From: Nitrospira sp.
GTDB lineage: Bacteria > Nitrospirota > Nitrospiria > Nitrospirales > Nitrospiraceae
NCBI GenBank assembly: GCA_019636815.1
Contig: JAHBWT010000001.1
Span: 1-64,000, forward strand
Direction of reading: 5' to 3'
Length of the DNA stretch: 64,000 bases
Under the pieces are notes generated by a model, which had not been told where the DNA came from, searched no databases, and worked only from the letters and a program-made list of their open reading frames with translations. The first letter of the stretch is position 1. Each line of letters opens with the position of its first letter. The position numbers and the translations under genes were made by a program. Shown here one piece after another: positions 8,347-20,070 of the stretch.

Positions 8347-8768
8347 TGGGAGGACGCGAAGTTGAACCGGAGTGGAAGGTGATGCCAGATTCCCTGCAAT
8401 CAGTGCTCTGGCATGCCTCTGTCGTGTTCGTCGTTGTCGGAGCGACGTTGGGCGTGTCCTATCTCCTCGGGGAACGGCATCGAAGTCCGGCGACATCCGA
8501 TCCATACGAGTCAGGCATCGTTCCGACAGGGTCGAGTCGATTTCGTGTGCCGGTTCAGTTTTATTTGGTCGCGATGCTCTTCGTCATTTTCGATTTGGAG
8601 GCGGTCTATGTGTTTGCGTGGGCCCTGGTCGTGCGAGAAGCGGGATGGCTGGCCTTCTGGGAAATGACGATTTTCATCGGCGTTTTGCTTATCGCGCTCA
8701 TCTATGTGTGGCGCGTCGGAGCCTTGGATTGGAGGAATGATGCACCGTCTCCGCGTATCCCCAAGTAA
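8346..8768 (+). CDS. nuoA: NADH-quinone oxidoreductase subunit A
   Basis: Small membrane subunit of complex I with three transmembrane helices and the family loop [20 protein letters not shown] followed by [20 protein letters not shown]. It sits at the junction of the quinone site and the membrane arm. The longest frame starts at 8346, overlapping the transketolase stop, but it lacks a ribosome site; an internal ATG at 8382 ([10 protein letters not shown]) preceded by GGAAGG gives a more usual 128-residue protein and may be the true start. First gene of the nuo series. Confidence 0.92.
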   Translation: MGGREVEPEWKVMPDSLQSVLWHASVVFVVVGATLGVSYLLGERHRSPATSDPYESGIVPTGSSRFRVPVQFYLVAMLFVIFDLEAVYVFAWALVVREAGWLAFWEMTIFIGVLLIALIYVWRVGALDWRNDAPSPRIPK

Positions 8769-8779
8769 CCAGGAACCAA

Positions 8780-9457
8780 GTGGACCACATCACGCCCGAT
8801 GAGAGAACCGACCCGCGTCGGATTCGCCTGTTGGAGGCGGATGGATTTCATGAGGCCGTGCGCCGCGCGATCGTGCTTGCACGGTTGCAAGACCTCATCG
8901 CGTGGGGACGGAAACACTCTCTGTGGCCGTTCAACTTCGGCCTGTCCTGCTGTTACATCGAGATGGCGACGAGCCTGACCAGCCGCTACGACATCGCGCG
9001 CTTCGGTTCGGAAGTCGTGAGGGGAAGCCCCAGAGAGGCGGACGTCATGGTTATTGCAGGAACGGTGTTCCGGAAAATGGCGCCGATTATTAAGCGGCTG
9101 TACGATCAAATGATGGAGCCGCGCTGGGTCATCTCGATGGGATCCTGCGCCAACTCCGGCGGAATGTATGACGTGTATTCCGTCGTTCAAGGGGTGGACA
9201 GATTCCTTCCGGTGGATGTGTATGTTCCCGGTTGCCCACCGGCGCCACACACGCTGATGGAAGGTCTTTTGCTTTTGCAAGAAGCCGTCGGCAACGAACG
9301 ACGCCCGCTGAGCTGGGTGCTCGGTCCCGATCAAATTGAGCGTCCGGCCCTGCCGATCCGTCGGGATCTCGCCAGGGAGTCCCGCCAACGGGCGCAGACA
9401 TTTCCCGGCATGAATGAGGTGGCGTGGTACTCAAGCCCGCGTCAAGGGCCGCGATGA
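8780..9457 (+). CDS. nuoB: NADH-quinone oxidoreductase subunit B
   Basis: 225-residue peripheral-arm subunit that holds cluster N2, the last iron-sulfur centre before quinone. The four ligands are visible: the tandem Cys57-Cys58 in [11 protein letters not shown], Cys123 in GSCANSGG and Cys152 in VPGCPPAP. An N-terminal stretch of about 35 residues and a C-terminal extension of about 45 residues exceed the minimal 160-residue family core. GTG start. Its stop overlaps the ATG of nuoCD (ATGA at 9454-9457), implying translational coupling. Confidence 0.95.
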   Translation: MDHITPDERTDPRRIRLLEADGFHEAVRRAIVLARLQDLIAWGRKHSLWPFNFGLSCCYIEMATSLTSRYDIARFGSEVVRGSPREADVMVIAGTVFRKMAPIIKRLYDQMMEPRWVISMGSCANSGGMYDVYSVVQGVDRFLPVDVYVPGCPPAPHTLMEGLLLLQEAVGNERRPLSWVLGPDQIERPALPIRRDLARESRQRAQTFPGMNEVAWYSSPRQGPR

Positions 9458-11202
9458 CACACGATCTCCCGATAATCGACGAACTGCGTCTGAAGTTCGG
9501 AACGGACTATGCTCAAATCGAGGAAACGCGGGACGGCGTGCCGACCATCTCGACGGACAAAGCCTCCGTCCTGCCTCTCCTCCGCTTTCTCAAGCAGGAC
9601 GCAGCACAGCCTTACCCGATGTTGTTTGATATGACCGCGATCGACGAGCGAAATCGCAGGGACCGTTCGATGGAAGCCTCGAACGAATTTACGGCGGTCT
9701 ACCAGCTGTTTTCGTTCGATCGGAACCAGGATCTTCGCATCAAGGTTCCCCTCGCCTTGGATGATCTCGCGCTCCCAACGGTCACATCAATCTGGCCATC
9801 GGCGAACTGGTACGAGCGTGAGGTATGGGACATGTTCGGGATCCGGTTCAACGGACATCCGTATCTTCGTCGGCTGTTGTTGCCGAAATCCTGGGACGGT
9901 CATCCTCTTCGGAAAGATCATCCGGCGCGAGCCACCGAGATGGAACCGTTCGAGCTCACCGAGGAGGATGAACAGACCGAGCAGGAGCTGCTCAAATTCA
10001 GTCCGGAAGAATGGGGCATGCAGCGGAGCCAGGACCATCTCGAGTACATGTTCCTCAATTTAGGTCCCGCGCATACCGGCACCCATGGAATCCTCCGTCT
10101 CGTGGTCCAGCTCGCGGGAGAGCAAATCGTCGACATCGTGCCCGACATCGGATTTCACCATCGTGCGGCGGAAAAGATGGGCGAACGCCAAACCTGGCAT
10201 ACCTACATCCCCTACACAGACCGAATCGATTATCTCGGGGGTGTCATGAACGAGCTCCCGTACCTTCTCGCCGTCGAACGGCTCGCGGGCATTCGGGTGC
10301 CGGTTCGGGCTCAGGTCATCCGGGTCATGCTGGCGGAACTGTTTCGAATCGCGAGCCACTTAGTCTGGTACGGCACATTCGCTCAGGACGTCGGCCAGCT
10401 TTCCCCAGTCTTTTACATGTTCACGGATCGCGAGCGGGTCTTTCGCATCATCGAGGCGATTACCGGGGGCCGCATGCATCCGGGTTGGTTTCGTATCGGA
10501 GGAGTGGCCCACGACCTGCCGGAGGGGTGGGATCATCTCGTCCGCGAATTCCTGGAATACCTGCCACCGCGATTGAACGAATATGACACTCTCGTCCTCG
10601 GCAACCAGATTTTTCAGGCGCGGACCAAGGGGGTGGGTTGCTACACCACGCAAGAGGCCATCGACTGGGGCATAACCGGTCCCGGTCTGCGTGCCACTGG
10701 ATTCAGTTGGGATTTCCGAAAGACCCAACCATATTCCGGTTATGAGCAGTTCGACTTTGAGGTGCCGACGGCGGTCAACGGGGACTGCTACGACCGCGGC
10801 CTCGTTCGAGTCGAAGAAATGCGACAGAGTCTCCGCATCATCGGACAATGCTTGGAACATATGCCGGAAGGCCCGACCAAAGCCGACCATCCGCTCGCGA
10901 CTCCGCCCGACAAGGCCCGAACGCTCCAGGATATCGAAACCCTCATCCAACACTTTCTCACCGTCAGCTGGGGTCCCAGGATTCCCGCCGGAGAGGTTAT
11001 GGCGAAGGTCGAAGCGACGAAGGGATGCAATGCGTACTACTTGATCAGCGATGGAGCACCCTGGCCGTATCGAGTCCGCATTCGCACTCCGTCGTTCCCG
11101 CATATCCAGATGGTCCCCTCGATATCCAAGGGGCACGTGCTGTCGGATCTTTTGGCGATCCTGGGAAGTGTGGATTTTGTCTTGGCGGACGTAGACCGAT
11201 AG
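9454..11202 (+). CDS. nuoCD: NADH-quinone oxidoreductase fused subunits C and D
   Basis: 582 residues joining NuoC (about 1-170; [20 protein letters not shown]) to NuoD (about 190-582; [20 protein letters not shown] and the [13 protein letters not shown] quinone-site region). The D part ends with the family C-terminus [11 protein letters not shown]-like sequence ([12 protein letters not shown]). The fusion is the arrangement found in enterobacteria and several other phyla. The start at 9454 is chosen because ATG overlaps the nuoB stop as ATGA; an upstream in-frame GTG at 9424 lies inside nuoB and lacks support. NuoD lines the quinone chamber together with NuoB. Confidence 0.95.
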   Translation: MTHDLPIIDELRLKFGTDYAQIEETRDGVPTISTDKASVLPLLRFLKQDAAQPYPMLFDMTAIDERNRRDRSMEASNEFTAVYQLFSFDRNQDLRIKVPLALDDLALPTVTSIWPSANWYEREVWDMFGIRFNGHPYLRRLLLPKSWDGHPLRKDHPARATEMEPFELTEEDEQTEQELLKFSPEEWGMQRSQDHLEYMFLNLGPAHTGTHGILRLVVQLAGEQIVDIVPDIGFHHRAAEKMGERQTWHTYIPYTDRIDYLGGVMNELPYLLAVERLAGIRVPVRAQVIRVMLAELFRIASHLVWYGTFAQDVGQLSPVFYMFTDRERVFRIIEAITGGRMHPGWFRIGGVAHDLPEGWDHLVREFLEYLPPRLNEYDTLVLGNQIFQARTKGVGCYTTQEAIDWGITGPGLRATGFSWDFRKTQPYSGYEQFDFEVPTAVNGDCYDRGLVRVEEMRQSLRIIGQCLEHMPEGPTKADHPLATPPDKARTLQDIETLIQHFLTVSWGPRIPAGEVMAKVEATKGCNAYYLISDGAPWPYRVRIRTPSFPHIQMVPSISKGHVLSDLLAILGSVDFVLADVDR

Positions 11203-11250
11203 CGGAGGAGACGGGACGCGGCCTGTGATCTTCATGGAGACTGACGACCG

Positions 11251-11757
11251 ATGAGAAACGACGAACACAGTCGATCGATTTTGACCGAGGAAGAGAAGGA
11301 CATGATCGATGAGGAACTGTCGCACTATCCCACCAAGCAAGCCGGTGCGGTCGAAGCATTAATGATCGTGCAGCGTCGCCGAGGATGGATCTCCGACGAG
11401 CTGTTGCTGGCGGTCGCAGACCATGTGGGGATAGCGCCCGCCGAGCTGGATCGTTCGGCGACCTTCTATAACCTCATCTTCCGGCAACCCGTCGGCCAGC
11501 ATGTGGTGCTCGTGTGCGACAGCGTGTCCTGTTGGCTCATGGGAGCAGACCGGTTGAGGAAACGGCTCCAGTCCTGCTTGGGCATCGGAGCCGGCGAGAC
11601 ATCGGCCGACGGACGCGTCACCGTTTTGCCGAACGTGTGTTTGGGAGCCTGTGATCGCGCGCCCGCCGTGATGATTGATGAGACACTGCACGGGCCGTTG
11701 ACGGAGCATGAATTGGACCGACTCCTGGATTCGCATGTTCTCCAAGGAGCGAGATGA
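11251..11757 (+). CDS. nuoE: NADH-quinone oxidoreductase subunit E
   Basis: 168-residue thioredoxin-fold subunit of the NADH-oxidising tip, carrying the [2Fe-2S] cluster N1a. The four ligands are Cys89 and Cys94 (CDSVSC) and Cys130 and Cys134 (CLGAC), the expected C-x4-C...C-x3-C pattern. The N-terminal helical domain (IDEELSHYPTKQAGAVEALM) is standard. Its stop overlaps nuoF (ATGA). The presence of NuoE, F and G shows that this complex I uses NADH and is not one of the versions lacking the dehydrogenase module. Confidence 0.95.
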   Translation: MRNDEHSRSILTEEEKDMIDEELSHYPTKQAGAVEALMIVQRRRGWISDELLLAVADHVGIAPAELDRSATFYNLIFRQPVGQHVVLVCDSVSCWLMGADRLRKRLQSCLGIGAGETSADGRVTVLPNVCLGACDRAPAVMIDETLHGPLTEHELDRLLDSHVLQGAR

Positions 11758-13055
11758 CTATCGACGACCGACCGTTGACAGGGCTGATTCGTCGCCACGG
11801 CCCGCCGCCGACCCTTTCCGAGTATGAAGAGCGCGGGGGGTATGCCTCGATCCGCGCGATGCTGGGAGACATGACCCCGGAAGAGGTTCAACGAGAAGTC
11901 ACCGATTCGAACCTGCGTGGACGCGGCGGCGCCGGTTTTCCTACCGGCAAGAAATGGAGTTTCGTCCCGATGGGGGTCGATGCGCCTCGTCCGAAATATC
12001 TCGTCGTCAATGCCGACGAAATGGAGCCGGGAAGTTTCAAAGACCGCTTGCTCCTGGAAGGGCATCCGCATCAATTGATCGAAGGCATCATCATCGCCGC
12101 CTACGCGATTCAAGCCGAGTACGCGTACATATTCGTTCGCTGGGCGTATCGGTCGTCCGTGACCGCTCTGGAGCGGGCCCTTCGTGAAGCGCGGGAGGCC
12201 GGCCTCCTCGGCCACGACCTGTTTGGCTCAGGATTCAACCTGACCGTCCATATCCATACCAGTGCGGGCCGGTACATCTGCGGGGAAGAGACTGCGCTCC
12301 TCAACGCATTGGAAGGACACGCGGTCATCCCCCGCGCCAAACCACCCTACCCGCAAGTCTGTGGTCTCTGGGGCAAGCCGACCATCGTGCAGAACGTTGA
12401 AACACTCTGCAATCTTCCTCACATCCTCACCCATGGCGCGGAATGGTACAACGATTTGGGACAGGGCAAGGACGCGGGGACCAAGCTCTATGCCGTCAGC
12501 GGACGGGTGAGACGTCCCGGAGTATGGGAACTCCCGATCGGCACGACGGTGCGCGAGATTCTGGAAAACCATGCCGGGGGAATGCAGGAAGGCTACGCGT
12601 TTCGTGCCATGCAGCCGGGAGGAGGATCAACCGGCTTTCTCACTGAAGAGCATCTCGATGTGGCGATGGACTTTGAATCGCTGTCGTCGGTCGGAAGCCG
12701 TCTCGGCACCGGGACGGCGATCGTCTTGGACGACCGCACCTGCCCCGTCGGTTTTGTTCGAAACCTCGAACATTTTTTCGCTCAGGAATCCTGCGGATGG
12801 TGCACGCCCTGTCGTGACGGATTGCCCTGGGTCGAGCGCCTCCTAGGCGCCCTCGACAGTGGAAACGGGCGCCCGCAGGATATGGACATCCTCGAGCGGC
12901 ATGTGACGTTCCTGGGTCCCGGGAGGACCTATTGTGCGCACGCACCCGGAGCGATGGAACCTCTGAAGAGCGCGTTACAACATTTTCGTTCGGACTTCGA
13001 CCGGCACATCGCCGAGCGGGGTTGTCCGTGGCGCTCGCACGCGACAGCAAGGTGA
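11754..13055 (+). CDS. nuoF: NADH-quinone oxidoreductase subunit F
   Basis: 433-residue flavoprotein that oxidises NADH. The NADH/FMN glycine-rich motif GRGGAGFPTGKKW is at about 56-68, a second FMN-binding segment is at NADEMEPGSFKDR, and cluster N3 is bound by Cys347, Cys350, Cys353 (SCGWCTPC) and Cys394 (TYCAHA). Length matches the family (about 430-450). The ATG overlaps the nuoE stop. Together with NuoE it forms the electron entry unit; electrons pass to NuoG. Confidence 0.96.
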   Translation: MTIDDRPLTGLIRRHGPPPTLSEYEERGGYASIRAMLGDMTPEEVQREVTDSNLRGRGGAGFPTGKKWSFVPMGVDAPRPKYLVVNADEMEPGSFKDRLLLEGHPHQLIEGIIIAAYAIQAEYAYIFVRWAYRSSVTALERALREAREAGLLGHDLFGSGFNLTVHIHTSAGRYICGEETALLNALEGHAVIPRAKPPYPQVCGLWGKPTIVQNVETLCNLPHILTHGAEWYNDLGQGKDAGTKLYAVSGRVRRPGVWELPIGTTVREILENHAGGMQEGYAFRAMQPGGGSTGFLTEEHLDVAMDFESLSSVGSRLGTGTAIVLDDRTCPVGFVRNLEHFFAQESCGWCTPCRDGLPWVERLLGALDSGNGRPQDMDILERHVTFLGPGRTYCAHAPGAMEPLKSALQHFRSDFDRHIAERGCPWRSHATAR

Positions 13056-13061
13056 TCACGG

Positions 13062-15815
13062 ATGACCAGGGAAAGGAACCATTCCGTGACGATTCATGTC
13101 GATGGGCGCCCTCTTCAGGCCGACCCCGGACGAAACCTGCTGGAGAGCTGTCTCTCGCTGGGATTCGACCTCCCGTACTTTTGCTGGCATCCCGCCATGG
13201 GTTCCGTCGGCGCCTGCCGGCAATGCGCAGTCAAACAATTCAAGGACGAATCCGACACGAATGGCCTCATCGTGATGGCCTGCATGACTCCCTCGACGGA
13301 GGGAGCGCGTATCTCCATCGAGGACCCTGAAGCGCGGAACTTCCGCGCAAGCGTCATCGAATGGCTGATGCTGAACCATCCCCATGATTGCCCCGTCTGT
13401 GATGAGGGCGGCGAATGCCACCTCCAAGATATGACGGTCATGACGGGCCATGTGTCTCGGCGGTACCGGGAATCGAAACGAACCTATCGGAACCAGTACC
13501 TCGGGCCCTTCGTCACCCATGAGATGAATCGGTGCATCCAGTGTTACCGCTGTGTTCGGTTCTATCGCGACATTGCCGGTGGCGAAGACCTGAACGCATT
13601 CGGTTCGCGCGATCGGCTGTATTTCGGTCGGATGCAAGACGGCACGCTCGAGAGCGAATTCAGCGGCAATCTGGTTGAAATCTGTCCCACCGGCGTCTTT
13701 ACGGACAAGACGCTGTCCCGCCATTACTCGAGAAAATGGGATATGCAGAGCACGCCGTCGATATGCAGCCACTGCAGCCTAGGGTGCAACGTGCATCTGG
13801 CCGAGCGGGCTGGAATCATGCGGAGAGTCACCAATCGTTATCACCGCCGCGTCAACGGCTATTTTTTATGCGACCGCGGCCGATTCGGATATGAATACGT
13901 CAATCACCCTCGGCGCCTTCGTCGCCCGGCCGTTCGCACTTCCCAAACGAATTCCGCCTCCCTGGTCGCGGTCTCATCCTCTGAGGCGCTCGCAACGCTT
14001 CGCGCGCGCCTGTCCGAAAAGAAACGAATCATCGGCGTCGGTTCGCCCAGGGCGTCGCTCGAATCCAACTATGCGCTGAGGGCGCTGGTCGGCGGCGAGC
14101 ATTTTTTCAGCGGGATGTCCGAGGCCGAGCATCACCATGCGGCGTTGATCCTCCGAATACTCAAGGACGGGCCCGCGCCGAGCTGGTCGATTCAAGACGT
14201 CGAACAGGCGGACGCGGCTCTGATCTTAGGGGAAGACCTGGTGCACACCGCACCCCGGCTCGCCCTGGCGCTGCGCCAGTCGGTGCGTGAACAACCGATG
14301 GAACAACTCGATCGGCTGAACATCCCCCGTTGGCAAGATGCCGCCGTACGTACCGCGTTGCATGGTCAGAGGGGGCCGTTATACATCGTGACGGTCACCG
14401 GCACCTCTCTCGATGGCGTGGCTACCAGAACGTTTCATGCCTCTCCCGGTGATATCGCCCGGCTAGGGTGCGCCGTGGCACATGAGATCTGCCATGACGC
14501 CCCCAAGAGCTCCGAGGTCTTGCCCGGCGAAACCGCCCTGATCCGTGAGATCGCCGAAGCCCTGGCTTCGGCAAAGCGTCCGGTCATCGTGGCAGGCGTC
14601 GGAACGGGAGAAGCCTGGGTCGTCAAAGCCGCGGCGAATGTGGCGTGGGCGTTGCGGCGCAGGGGCATTGCAGCCGGCCTCGCCTTCGCACCCCAGGAAT
14701 GTAATACGCTGGGTCTTTCCCTGCTCGGCGGCCGAAGTTTCGAGCAAGACGCTGCGGCCGTTGCCGATCAGGATCGCGATGCATTGGTCATCCTGGAGAA
14801 TGACCTCCACCGACGGCTGGAGACGGCGGCCCTGAATCGCTGGCTGAAGCGTTTCGATCCGGTGATCGTGATCGATCATGTCGATGCCGCCCTTCACGAT
14901 CAGGCCGATTTCCTTTTCCCCGCCTCTCCCATCGCATGCAGCGATGGAACGCTCGTGAATAATGAAGGCCGCGCCCAGCGGTTTTTCTCGGCCATGGCGA
15001 AGGAGCCGGAGGTCCGGGAGAGCTGGCAGTGGATTCGCGACATCGGCTGCATCGCATCCCGGGAGTCGGTCAAATCGACGGTGAATTGGACCAGCCTCGA
15101 ACAGATCCACGCCGCGATCGCGGACGAGTTCCCGCTCTTGCGCCGGATCGGTGAGGCAGCCCCGCCCGCGCAATTCAGAATCTCGGACCAGAAAGTTCCG
15201 CGTGCTCCTCACCGGTTCAGCGGGCGCACCGCGCTTCCCGTACTTGAGACGATCCATGAGCCTCAGCCGCCCGACGACCCCGAAAGTCCCTTGGCTTTTT
15301 CCATGGAAGGGACCCCACGGCAACCGCCTTCCCCTGTCATTCCGTTCTTTTGGTCATCCGGATGGAACTCCAATGAAGCGGTCAATAAATTTCAGGATGA
15401 GGTCGGCGGACCGCTCCGAAACGAAGACGCCGGTGTTCGATTGCTCGAACCGCAATCCCATGCGGGCATCCGGTTCTTCGAGAATGCCCCTCCTCGTTAT
15501 GAGCGCCGAAATAATCAACTGCTTCTCGTGCCGCTGCCACGATTGTTTGGATCGGAAGAACTCAGCGCGCGCGCCTCGGCGATCCAGGAACGGATCCCAA
15601 AGACCGCTGTCGTACTCCATCCTCGAGAAGCCGAGCGATTCGGTTTGCGACAGGGGCAGTCCGTTGACGTTTCGGCACCGGGTTTCGTACGGCGTCTGAC
15701 ACTTGAGACGGACGAGACCATGGCCGGAGGCCTGGCAGGGCTTCTCCTCGGGAATGAGGGAGCGTATGTCTCGCTCCCCGCGTGGGCGACGCTGAGAGGA
15801 GCACCATCCACATGA
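13062..15815 (+). CDS. nuoG: NADH-quinone oxidoreductase subunit G
   Basis: 917-residue iron-sulfur subunit. Ligands seen: [2Fe-2S] N1b at Cys41, Cys52, Cys55 and Cys74; the His/Cys3 cluster N5 at His106, Cys110, Cys113 and Cys119; a [4Fe-4S] group at [10 protein letters not shown] plus a later CPTG. A further CSHCSLGC motif near 240 matches the ligands of the extra cluster N7 found in some bacteria. The remaining two thirds is a degenerate molybdopterin-oxidoreductase fold with no cofactor. It starts six bases after nuoF and its stop overlaps nuoH. It completes the dehydrogenase module. Confidence 0.94.
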   Translation: MTRERNHSVTIHVDGRPLQADPGRNLLESCLSLGFDLPYFCWHPAMGSVGACRQCAVKQFKDESDTNGLIVMACMTPSTEGARISIEDPEARNFRASVIEWLMLNHPHDCPVCDEGGECHLQDMTVMTGHVSRRYRESKRTYRNQYLGPFVTHEMNRCIQCYRCVRFYRDIAGGEDLNAFGSRDRLYFGRMQDGTLESEFSGNLVEICPTGVFTDKTLSRHYSRKWDMQSTPSICSHCSLGCNVHLAERAGIMRRVTNRYHRRVNGYFLCDRGRFGYEYVNHPRRLRRPAVRTSQTNSASLVAVSSSEALATLRARLSEKKRIIGVGSPRASLESNYALRALVGGEHFFSGMSEAEHHHAALILRILKDGPAPSWSIQDVEQADAALILGEDLVHTAPRLALALRQSVREQPMEQLDRLNIPRWQDAAVRTALHGQRGPLYIVTVTGTSLDGVATRTFHASPGDIARLGCAVAHEICHDAPKSSEVLPGETALIREIAEALASAKRPVIVAGVGTGEAWVVKAAANVAWALRRRGIAAGLAFAPQECNTLGLSLLGGRSFEQDAAAVADQDRDALVILENDLHRRLETAALNRWLKRFDPVIVIDHVDAALHDQADFLFPASPIACSDGTLVNNEGRAQRFFSAMAKEPEVRESWQWIRDIGCIASRESVKSTVNWTSLEQIHAAIADEFPLLRRIGEAAPPAQFRISDQKVPRAPHRFSGRTALPVLETIHEPQPPDDPESPLAFSMEGTPRQPPSPVIPFFWSSGWNSNEAVNKFQDEVGGPLRNEDAGVRLLEPQSHAGIRFFENAPPRYERRNNQLLLVPLPRLFGSEELSARASAIQERIPKTAVVLHPREAERFGLRQGQSVDVSAPGFVRRLTLETDETMAGGLAGLLLGNEGAYVSLPAWATLRGAPST

Positions 15816-16762
15816 ACGAATTGGCGTTCATCGTAATCCTGTTGGGAGCGCTGTTTACGATCAGTGCACTCCTCGTCTGGGTGGAACGGAGACTGTTGGG
15901 GCACTGGCAAGAGCGCTACGGTCCGAATCGCGTGGGGCCGGGGGGCATACTCCAATCGGCGGCCGATGCCATCAAGCTTTTGGCGAAGGAGGATTGGACT
16001 CCCCCCTTCGCTGACAAGCCTGTGTTTATTCTGGCTCCGGCCGTGGTGTTGTCCGCCGTGCTGTTGTCGTTCGCCGTCGTGCCGTTCACGCCTTCGCTGG
16101 TCGTGGCCGACCTGAACATCGGACTATTGTTTGTGTTTGCCCTGTCGTCGTTGAGTGCCTACAGCGTCGTGCTGGCGGGGTGGGCATCGAACAGCAAATA
16201 TGCATTGATCGGCGGATTGCGCGGATCGGCACAGATGTTCAGTTACGAAGTGTTCATGGGGCTTTCGGTCATGGGTGTCGTCATGCTGGCCGGCTCCTTC
16301 CGGTTGCGTGACATCGTGGAGGCCCAGCAGGATCTCTGGTTCTGCATTCCACAATTGATCGGAGCCGGCATCTTTTTCATTGCGGCCTTGGCGGAGACGC
16401 ATCGTCTCCCCTTCGATATCCCTGAGGCCGAAGCGGAGCTTGTCGCGGGTTACCACACGGAATACTCGGGTATGAAGTTCGGCATGTTTTTTCTGGGCGA
16501 ATACCTCGGCATTGTCCTCATGTCGTCGCTGATCGTGATCCTGTTTTTCGGCGGATGGCAAGGGCCGTGGTTGCCGCCGCTTGTCTGGTTTTGGCTCAAG
16601 ACCACTGTGATCATCACGGTGTTTTTTTTGATACGGGCCACGCTGCCGAGACCTCGATTCGACCAGTTGATCACGTTCGGATGGACGGTCATGTTGCCGG
16701 CCACGCTGCTCAATCTGCTCGTCACGGCCGCCGTCATCCTGACGAACCGGGACGTGCCATAA
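15812..16762 (+). CDS. nuoH: NADH-quinone oxidoreductase subunit H
   Basis: 316-residue, eight-helix membrane subunit forming the heel and part of the quinone cavity. Family motifs: [19 protein letters not shown] near the N-terminus, LAKEDWTPP, and the acidic loop [20 protein letters not shown], which links quinone chemistry to proton channels. The start at 15812 is preferred because ATG overlaps the nuoG stop and GAGAGGA lies upstream; a GTG thirty bases earlier in frame is unlikely. NuoH connects the peripheral arm to NuoA, J, K and N. Confidence 0.95.
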   Translation: MNELAFIVILLGALFTISALLVWVERRLLGHWQERYGPNRVGPGGILQSAADAIKLLAKEDWTPPFADKPVFILAPAVVLSAVLLSFAVVPFTPSLVVADLNIGLLFVFALSSLSAYSVVLAGWASNSKYALIGGLRGSAQMFSYEVFMGLSVMGVVMLAGSFRLRDIVEAQQDLWFCIPQLIGAGIFFIAALAETHRLPFDIPEAEAELVAGYHTEYSGMKFGMFFLGEYLGIVLMSSLIVILFFGGWQGPWLPPLVWFWLKTTVIITVFFLIRATLPRPRFDQLITFGWTVMLPATLLNLLVTAAVILTNRDVP

Positions 16763-16782
16763 ATGGAGGAGGTCATAGCAAG

Positions 16783-17301
16783 ATGGTGTTGTCCGATCTG
16801 AAAGCCGTGTGGCGAGTGTTCGCGCGCCTGTTCAAACGGCCCGTGACGATTCAATATCCGGACCAGCCCATCCCTGTATCCTCGCGATGGCGCGGACGCA
16901 TCGTCCTGTCTCGTGATCCAGACGGCGAAGAACGCTGTGTCGCCTGTTATCTCTGTTCCGTCGCCTGCCCGGTGGACTGCATCGCGCTCCAAGCGACGGA
17001 GGACGCGCATGGCCGCCGGTATCCGGAATGGTTTCGCATCAATTTTTCACGCTGCATTTTTTGCGGGTATTGTGAAGAGGCCTGTCCGACGTATGCGATC
17101 CAACTCATCCAGGATTTTGAGATGAGCGAGTATCGGCGAACGAGCCTCGTCTACGAAAAGGACGACCTGTTGATCTCTGGGACCGGCAAGTATCCCGAAT
17201 ATAACTTTTACCGGGTCGCGGGGGTGGCGATCGGCGGGAAAGACAAGGGGGAGGCGCAGCAGGAACACCCGCCGGTCGACGTTCGGAGTCTGCTGCCATG
17301 A
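16783..17301 (+). CDS. nuoI: NADH-quinone oxidoreductase subunit I
   Basis: 172-residue ferredoxin-like subunit with two [4Fe-4S] clusters, N6a and N6b: Cys52, Cys55, Cys58, Cys62 ([11 protein letters not shown]) and Cys91, Cys94, Cys97, Cys101 ([11 protein letters not shown]). It relays electrons from NuoG to NuoB. The start is the ATG at 16783, preceded by GGAGGAGGT, twenty bases after the nuoH stop; this is one of the few nuo junctions without overlap. The N-terminal amphipathic stretch and the trailing acidic tail are normal for the family. Confidence 0.95.
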   Translation: MVLSDLKAVWRVFARLFKRPVTIQYPDQPIPVSSRWRGRIVLSRDPDGEERCVACYLCSVACPVDCIALQATEDAHGRRYPEWFRINFSRCIFCGYCEEACPTYAIQLIQDFEMSEYRRTSLVYEKDDLLISGTGKYPEYNFYRVAGVAIGGKDKGEAQQEHPPVDVRSLLP

Positions 17302-17801
17302 CGGGATTCTTTTACCTTTCCGCTTCCGTGGCAGTCCTGGCCACTGTGTTGTTCGTTCTGGCGACCAACGCCATCCATGCCTTGCTGAACCTGATTGTCT
17401 CGTTCCTGGCGATTGCCTTGATCCTGCTTCTGTTGGGCGCTCCCTTCGCCGCGGCGCTGGAAGTCATCATCTATGCCGGAGCGGTCATGGTGTTGTTCGT
17501 GTTCGTGATCATGATGCTCCAGGTCGGTCCCGACGCCGCGGAGCAGGAGCGCCGCTGGATGGGATCCCGGGTCTGGTGGGCACCTGCGATCCTCGCCCTC
17601 ATTCTTGTAGCGGAGATGGGGATCTTGGTCGGGACCGGTGCGGTGACGGCCGAATCCGGACCTCGCCGGGTTGGCCCTGAGGAGGTCGGTCTCGTGCTGC
17701 TCGGTCCGTATGTGTTGGGTGTGGAGCTGGCTTCCATTCTCCTGCTTCCAGGGATTCTCGGCGCCTATTATCTCGGGCGGCGGCGGAGAGAGAAACCATG
17801 A
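17298..17801 (+). CDS. nuoJ: NADH-quinone oxidoreductase subunit J
   Basis: 167-residue membrane subunit with five predicted helices. The family helix with the pi-bulge, [20 protein letters not shown], is clear at about 54-73. NuoJ contributes to the half-channel near the quinone site and to conformational coupling. Both ends overlap neighbours by the ATGA pattern (nuoI stop and nuoK start). The last residues are arginine-rich (LGRRRREKP), giving a cytoplasmic anchor. Confidence 0.94.
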   Translation: MTGFFYLSASVAVLATVLFVLATNAIHALLNLIVSFLAIALILLLLGAPFAAALEVIIYAGAVMVLFVFVIMMLQVGPDAAEQERRWMGSRVWWAPAILALILVAEMGILVGTGAVTAESGPRRVGPEEVGLVLLGPYVLGVELASILLLPGILGAYYLGRRRREKP

Positions 17802-18106
17802 GCGGCCCGCTGGTGGTTCACGCCGTGATGTTGGCCGGAATCCTCTTCGCTCTCGGTCTGATCGGACTCCTCGCGCGGCGCAATGTGTTGTTCATGCTGA
17901 TGTCGGTGGAAATCATGCTCAACGCCGCTGCTCTGGGGTTCATCGCGGCGGGCGCGCGATGGGGACAGGCCGACGGGCAAGTCATGTTTATGTTCATTCT
18001 GACGCTGGCTGCGGCGGAAGTGCCCGTTGCCCTCGCGCTGGTCCTGCAGCTGCGTCGCCGGTTCCGTACGCTGGACGCCGATGCCGTCACGCTGATGGGG
18101 GGATGA
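17798..18106 (+). CDS. nuoK: NADH-quinone oxidoreductase subunit K
   Basis: 102-residue, three-helix MrpC-like subunit. The two buried glutamates of the family lie in helix 2 ([15 protein letters not shown]) and helix 3 ([13 protein letters not shown]). It forms the first proton-conducting element adjacent to the quinone module. ATGA overlaps with both nuoJ and nuoL point to tightly coupled synthesis. Length and motif order are standard. Confidence 0.95.
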   Translation: MSGPLVVHAVMLAGILFALGLIGLLARRNVLFMLMSVEIMLNAAALGFIAAGARWGQADGQVMFMFILTLAAAEVPVALALVLQLRRRFRTLDADAVTLMGG

Positions 18107-20070
18107 TCATGCTCGACTGGTTCTGGATCATTCCGGCTTTGCCGCTGGCCGGATTTCTCGTCCTGACGCTCGCCCCATCGCTGTCTCGTGCGACCGTTTC
18201 CGGCATGACGCTCGCGACATCCACGCTGGCGGCCGTGCTGTCGGCCTCCTTCGCCGTTGCGCTCCTGCAGCAAGGATTTCATCCCTTCGGGCACACTCGG
18301 ATCCTCTGGACCTGGATGGATCTGGAGGGATTCACCCCTCGGATAGCTCTGTACGTCGACGCGCTGTCGATGACGATGGTGCTGATCATCACCGGAGTCG
18401 GAGTCCTTGTGCAGCTCTATGCGATCGAATACATGTCCGACGACCCTGATTACCAGCGGTTCTTTGCCTACATGAACCTGTTTGTCGGCGCGATGCTCAT
18501 GCTGGTGCTGGCGGACAATTTTCTCCTGCTCTTTCTCGGTTGGGAAAGCGTGGGTCTGTGCAGCTATCTCTTGATCGGGTTCTGGTATCGAGATTCCCTC
18601 AACGGTCTGGCCGCCCGGAAGGCGTTCATCGTGAACAGGATCGGTGACGCGGCCATGATCGTCGGTCTCTGTTTGGTATTCACGGAGCTGGGAACGCTGG
18701 ATATTCAAGCGACGCTCAGGCGGGCGGGAGCAGAGTGGACGATCGGCGATCCCATGGCGGTCGCAGCCACCGTACTCTTGCTCGGCGGCGCGGTCGGCAA
18801 ATCGGCACAGATTCCGCTGCAAGTGTGGTTGCCGGATGCGATGGCCGGACCCACGCCGGTCAGCGCACTGATTCATTCCGCAACCATGGTGACCGCCGGT
18901 GTGTATCTGATCGCCAGGACCCATGCGCTCTTCGCTCTCGCACCGGCTACGCAGGCGGTTATCGTCGTCATCGGAACGACGACGATGTTGTTGGCCGCAT
19001 CAAGCGCGCTGGTACAACGGGATATTAAACGCGTCTTCGCCTATTCAACCATCAGCCAATTGGGCTACATGTTCATGGCCCTGGGTGTCGGTGCGGCCGG
19101 AGCGGCGATTTTTCATCTCTTTACTCATGCCTGTTTCAAGGCGCTCCTGTTCCTGGTGGCCGGAGCGCTGATGTTCGGTCTCCATCATGAGCAAGACCTG
19201 CTGAAGATGGGAGGGCTCCGACGGGAGCTTCCTCTCGTTTTCTGGGCGGCCGTCATCGGGGCCGCCTCGCTTTCTGGCCTTCCCTTCATCACGGCGGGAT
19301 TTTTCAGCAAGGACCAGATACTCCTCCAGGCATGGATTTCGCCCAACGGAGGCCCATGGTTGCTGATCGCCGGCCTATTCGGCAGCGTGCTGACCGCCCT
19401 CTACAGTTTCAGAGTGGTGTTCCTGGCGTTCTTTGGCGACAAGCAGAGGGAGGTTACACAAGCTCCAGGCTGGAGGATGACGGTTCCAATGGGAATATTA
19501 GCCGCATTGTCGCTCGGCGTCGGTTGGCTCGGATGGTCGGCGAAAGCGGAGGAACCTTCCTGGTTTCTTCGGTTGATGGACACCGCCATGCCGGTGCATC
19601 AACCGTATCCTGTCACGGAGGCACAGGCCGGCACGATCGCGTTTTTGGCTTCGGCCGCCGCGTTGCTGGGTGTTGGTTGGGCCTACCTGGCGTACATGCA
19701 TCGGCCGGCAGTCCTCGACGCCATGGGTCAGTCGGAGGCTGTTCGGATGATCCGGCAGTTCCTTCTTCGCGGATGGGCCTTCAATCGGATCTACCGGTGG
19801 ACGGTCCAACTGCCCTTCAGGGTTCTCGCAAGGGCCGCCAAGGTCGATATCGTGGATCAAGGCTATGAGCGTGTGATCATGCATCCATTTCTTCGGATTG
19901 CTGATCTCAATAGAGACGATGTGCTGGATCGCGTCTATCGAGGACTCACCCGGTTGGTTGAACAGTCCGCCATCGCCGCCCGCCGACTACAGACGGGTCA
20001 CGTGCGATGGTACGCCACGGTCTTAGTCGCCGGCGCTCTCGGCCTGGCGGGGTTCGCGGTGCTCGCATGA
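18103..20070 (+). CDS. nuoL: NADH-quinone oxidoreductase subunit L
   Basis: 655-residue antiporter-like subunit at the far end of the membrane arm. Motifs: [17 protein letters not shown], the pump glutamate in [19 protein letters not shown], a lysine helix [20 protein letters not shown], and [12 protein letters not shown]. The C-terminal 100 residues form the long lateral helix and final anchor. The start at 18103 overlaps the nuoK stop; the frame remains open upstream but that part belongs to the nuoJ/K coding region. Proton translocation through this subunit builds the proton motive force. Confidence 0.95.
   Translation: MIMLDWFWIIPALPLAGFLVLTLAPSLSRATVSGMTLATSTLAAVLSASFAVALLQQGFHPFGHTRILWTWMDLEGFTPRIALYVDALSMTMVLIITGVGVLVQLYAIEYMSDDPDYQRFFAYMNLFVGAMLMLVLADNFLLLFLGWESVGLCSYLLIGFWYRDSLNGLAARKAFIVNRIGDAAMIVGLCLVFTELGTLDIQATLRRAGAEWTIGDPMAVAATVLLLGGAVGKSAQIPLQVWLPDAMAGPTPVSALIHSATMVTAGVYLIARTHALFALAPATQAVIVVIGTTTMLLAASSALVQRDIKRVFAYSTISQLGYMFMALGVGAAGAAIFHLFTHACFKALLFLVAGALMFGLHHEQDLLKMGGLRRELPLVFWAAVIGAASLSGLPFITAGFFSKDQILLQAWISPNGGPWLLIAGLFGSVLTALYSFRVVFLAFFGDKQREVTQAPGWRMTVPMGILAALSLGVGWLGWSAKAEEPSWFLRLMDTAMPVHQPYPVTEAQAGTIAFLASAAALLGVGWAYLAYMHRPAVLDAMGQSEAVRMIRQFLLRGWAFNRIYRWTVQLPFRVLARAAKVDIVDQGYERVIMHPFLRIADLNRDDVLDRVYRGLTRLVEQSAIAARRLQTGHVRWYATVLVAGALGLAGFAVLA

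Noticed and set aside
10360-11340. Minus-strand open frame across nuoCD
   Set aside because: Shadow of NuoD; no motif or ribosome site.
14463-15323. Minus-strand frame of 286 codons across nuoG
   Set aside because: Antisense to NuoG with no recognisable domain.
17818-18924. Long open frame (368 codons) on the minus strand across nuoK and nuoL
   Set aside because: Antisense to clear nuo genes; its product is Arg/His/Gln-rich with no domain, as expected for the complement of GC-rich membrane protein genes.
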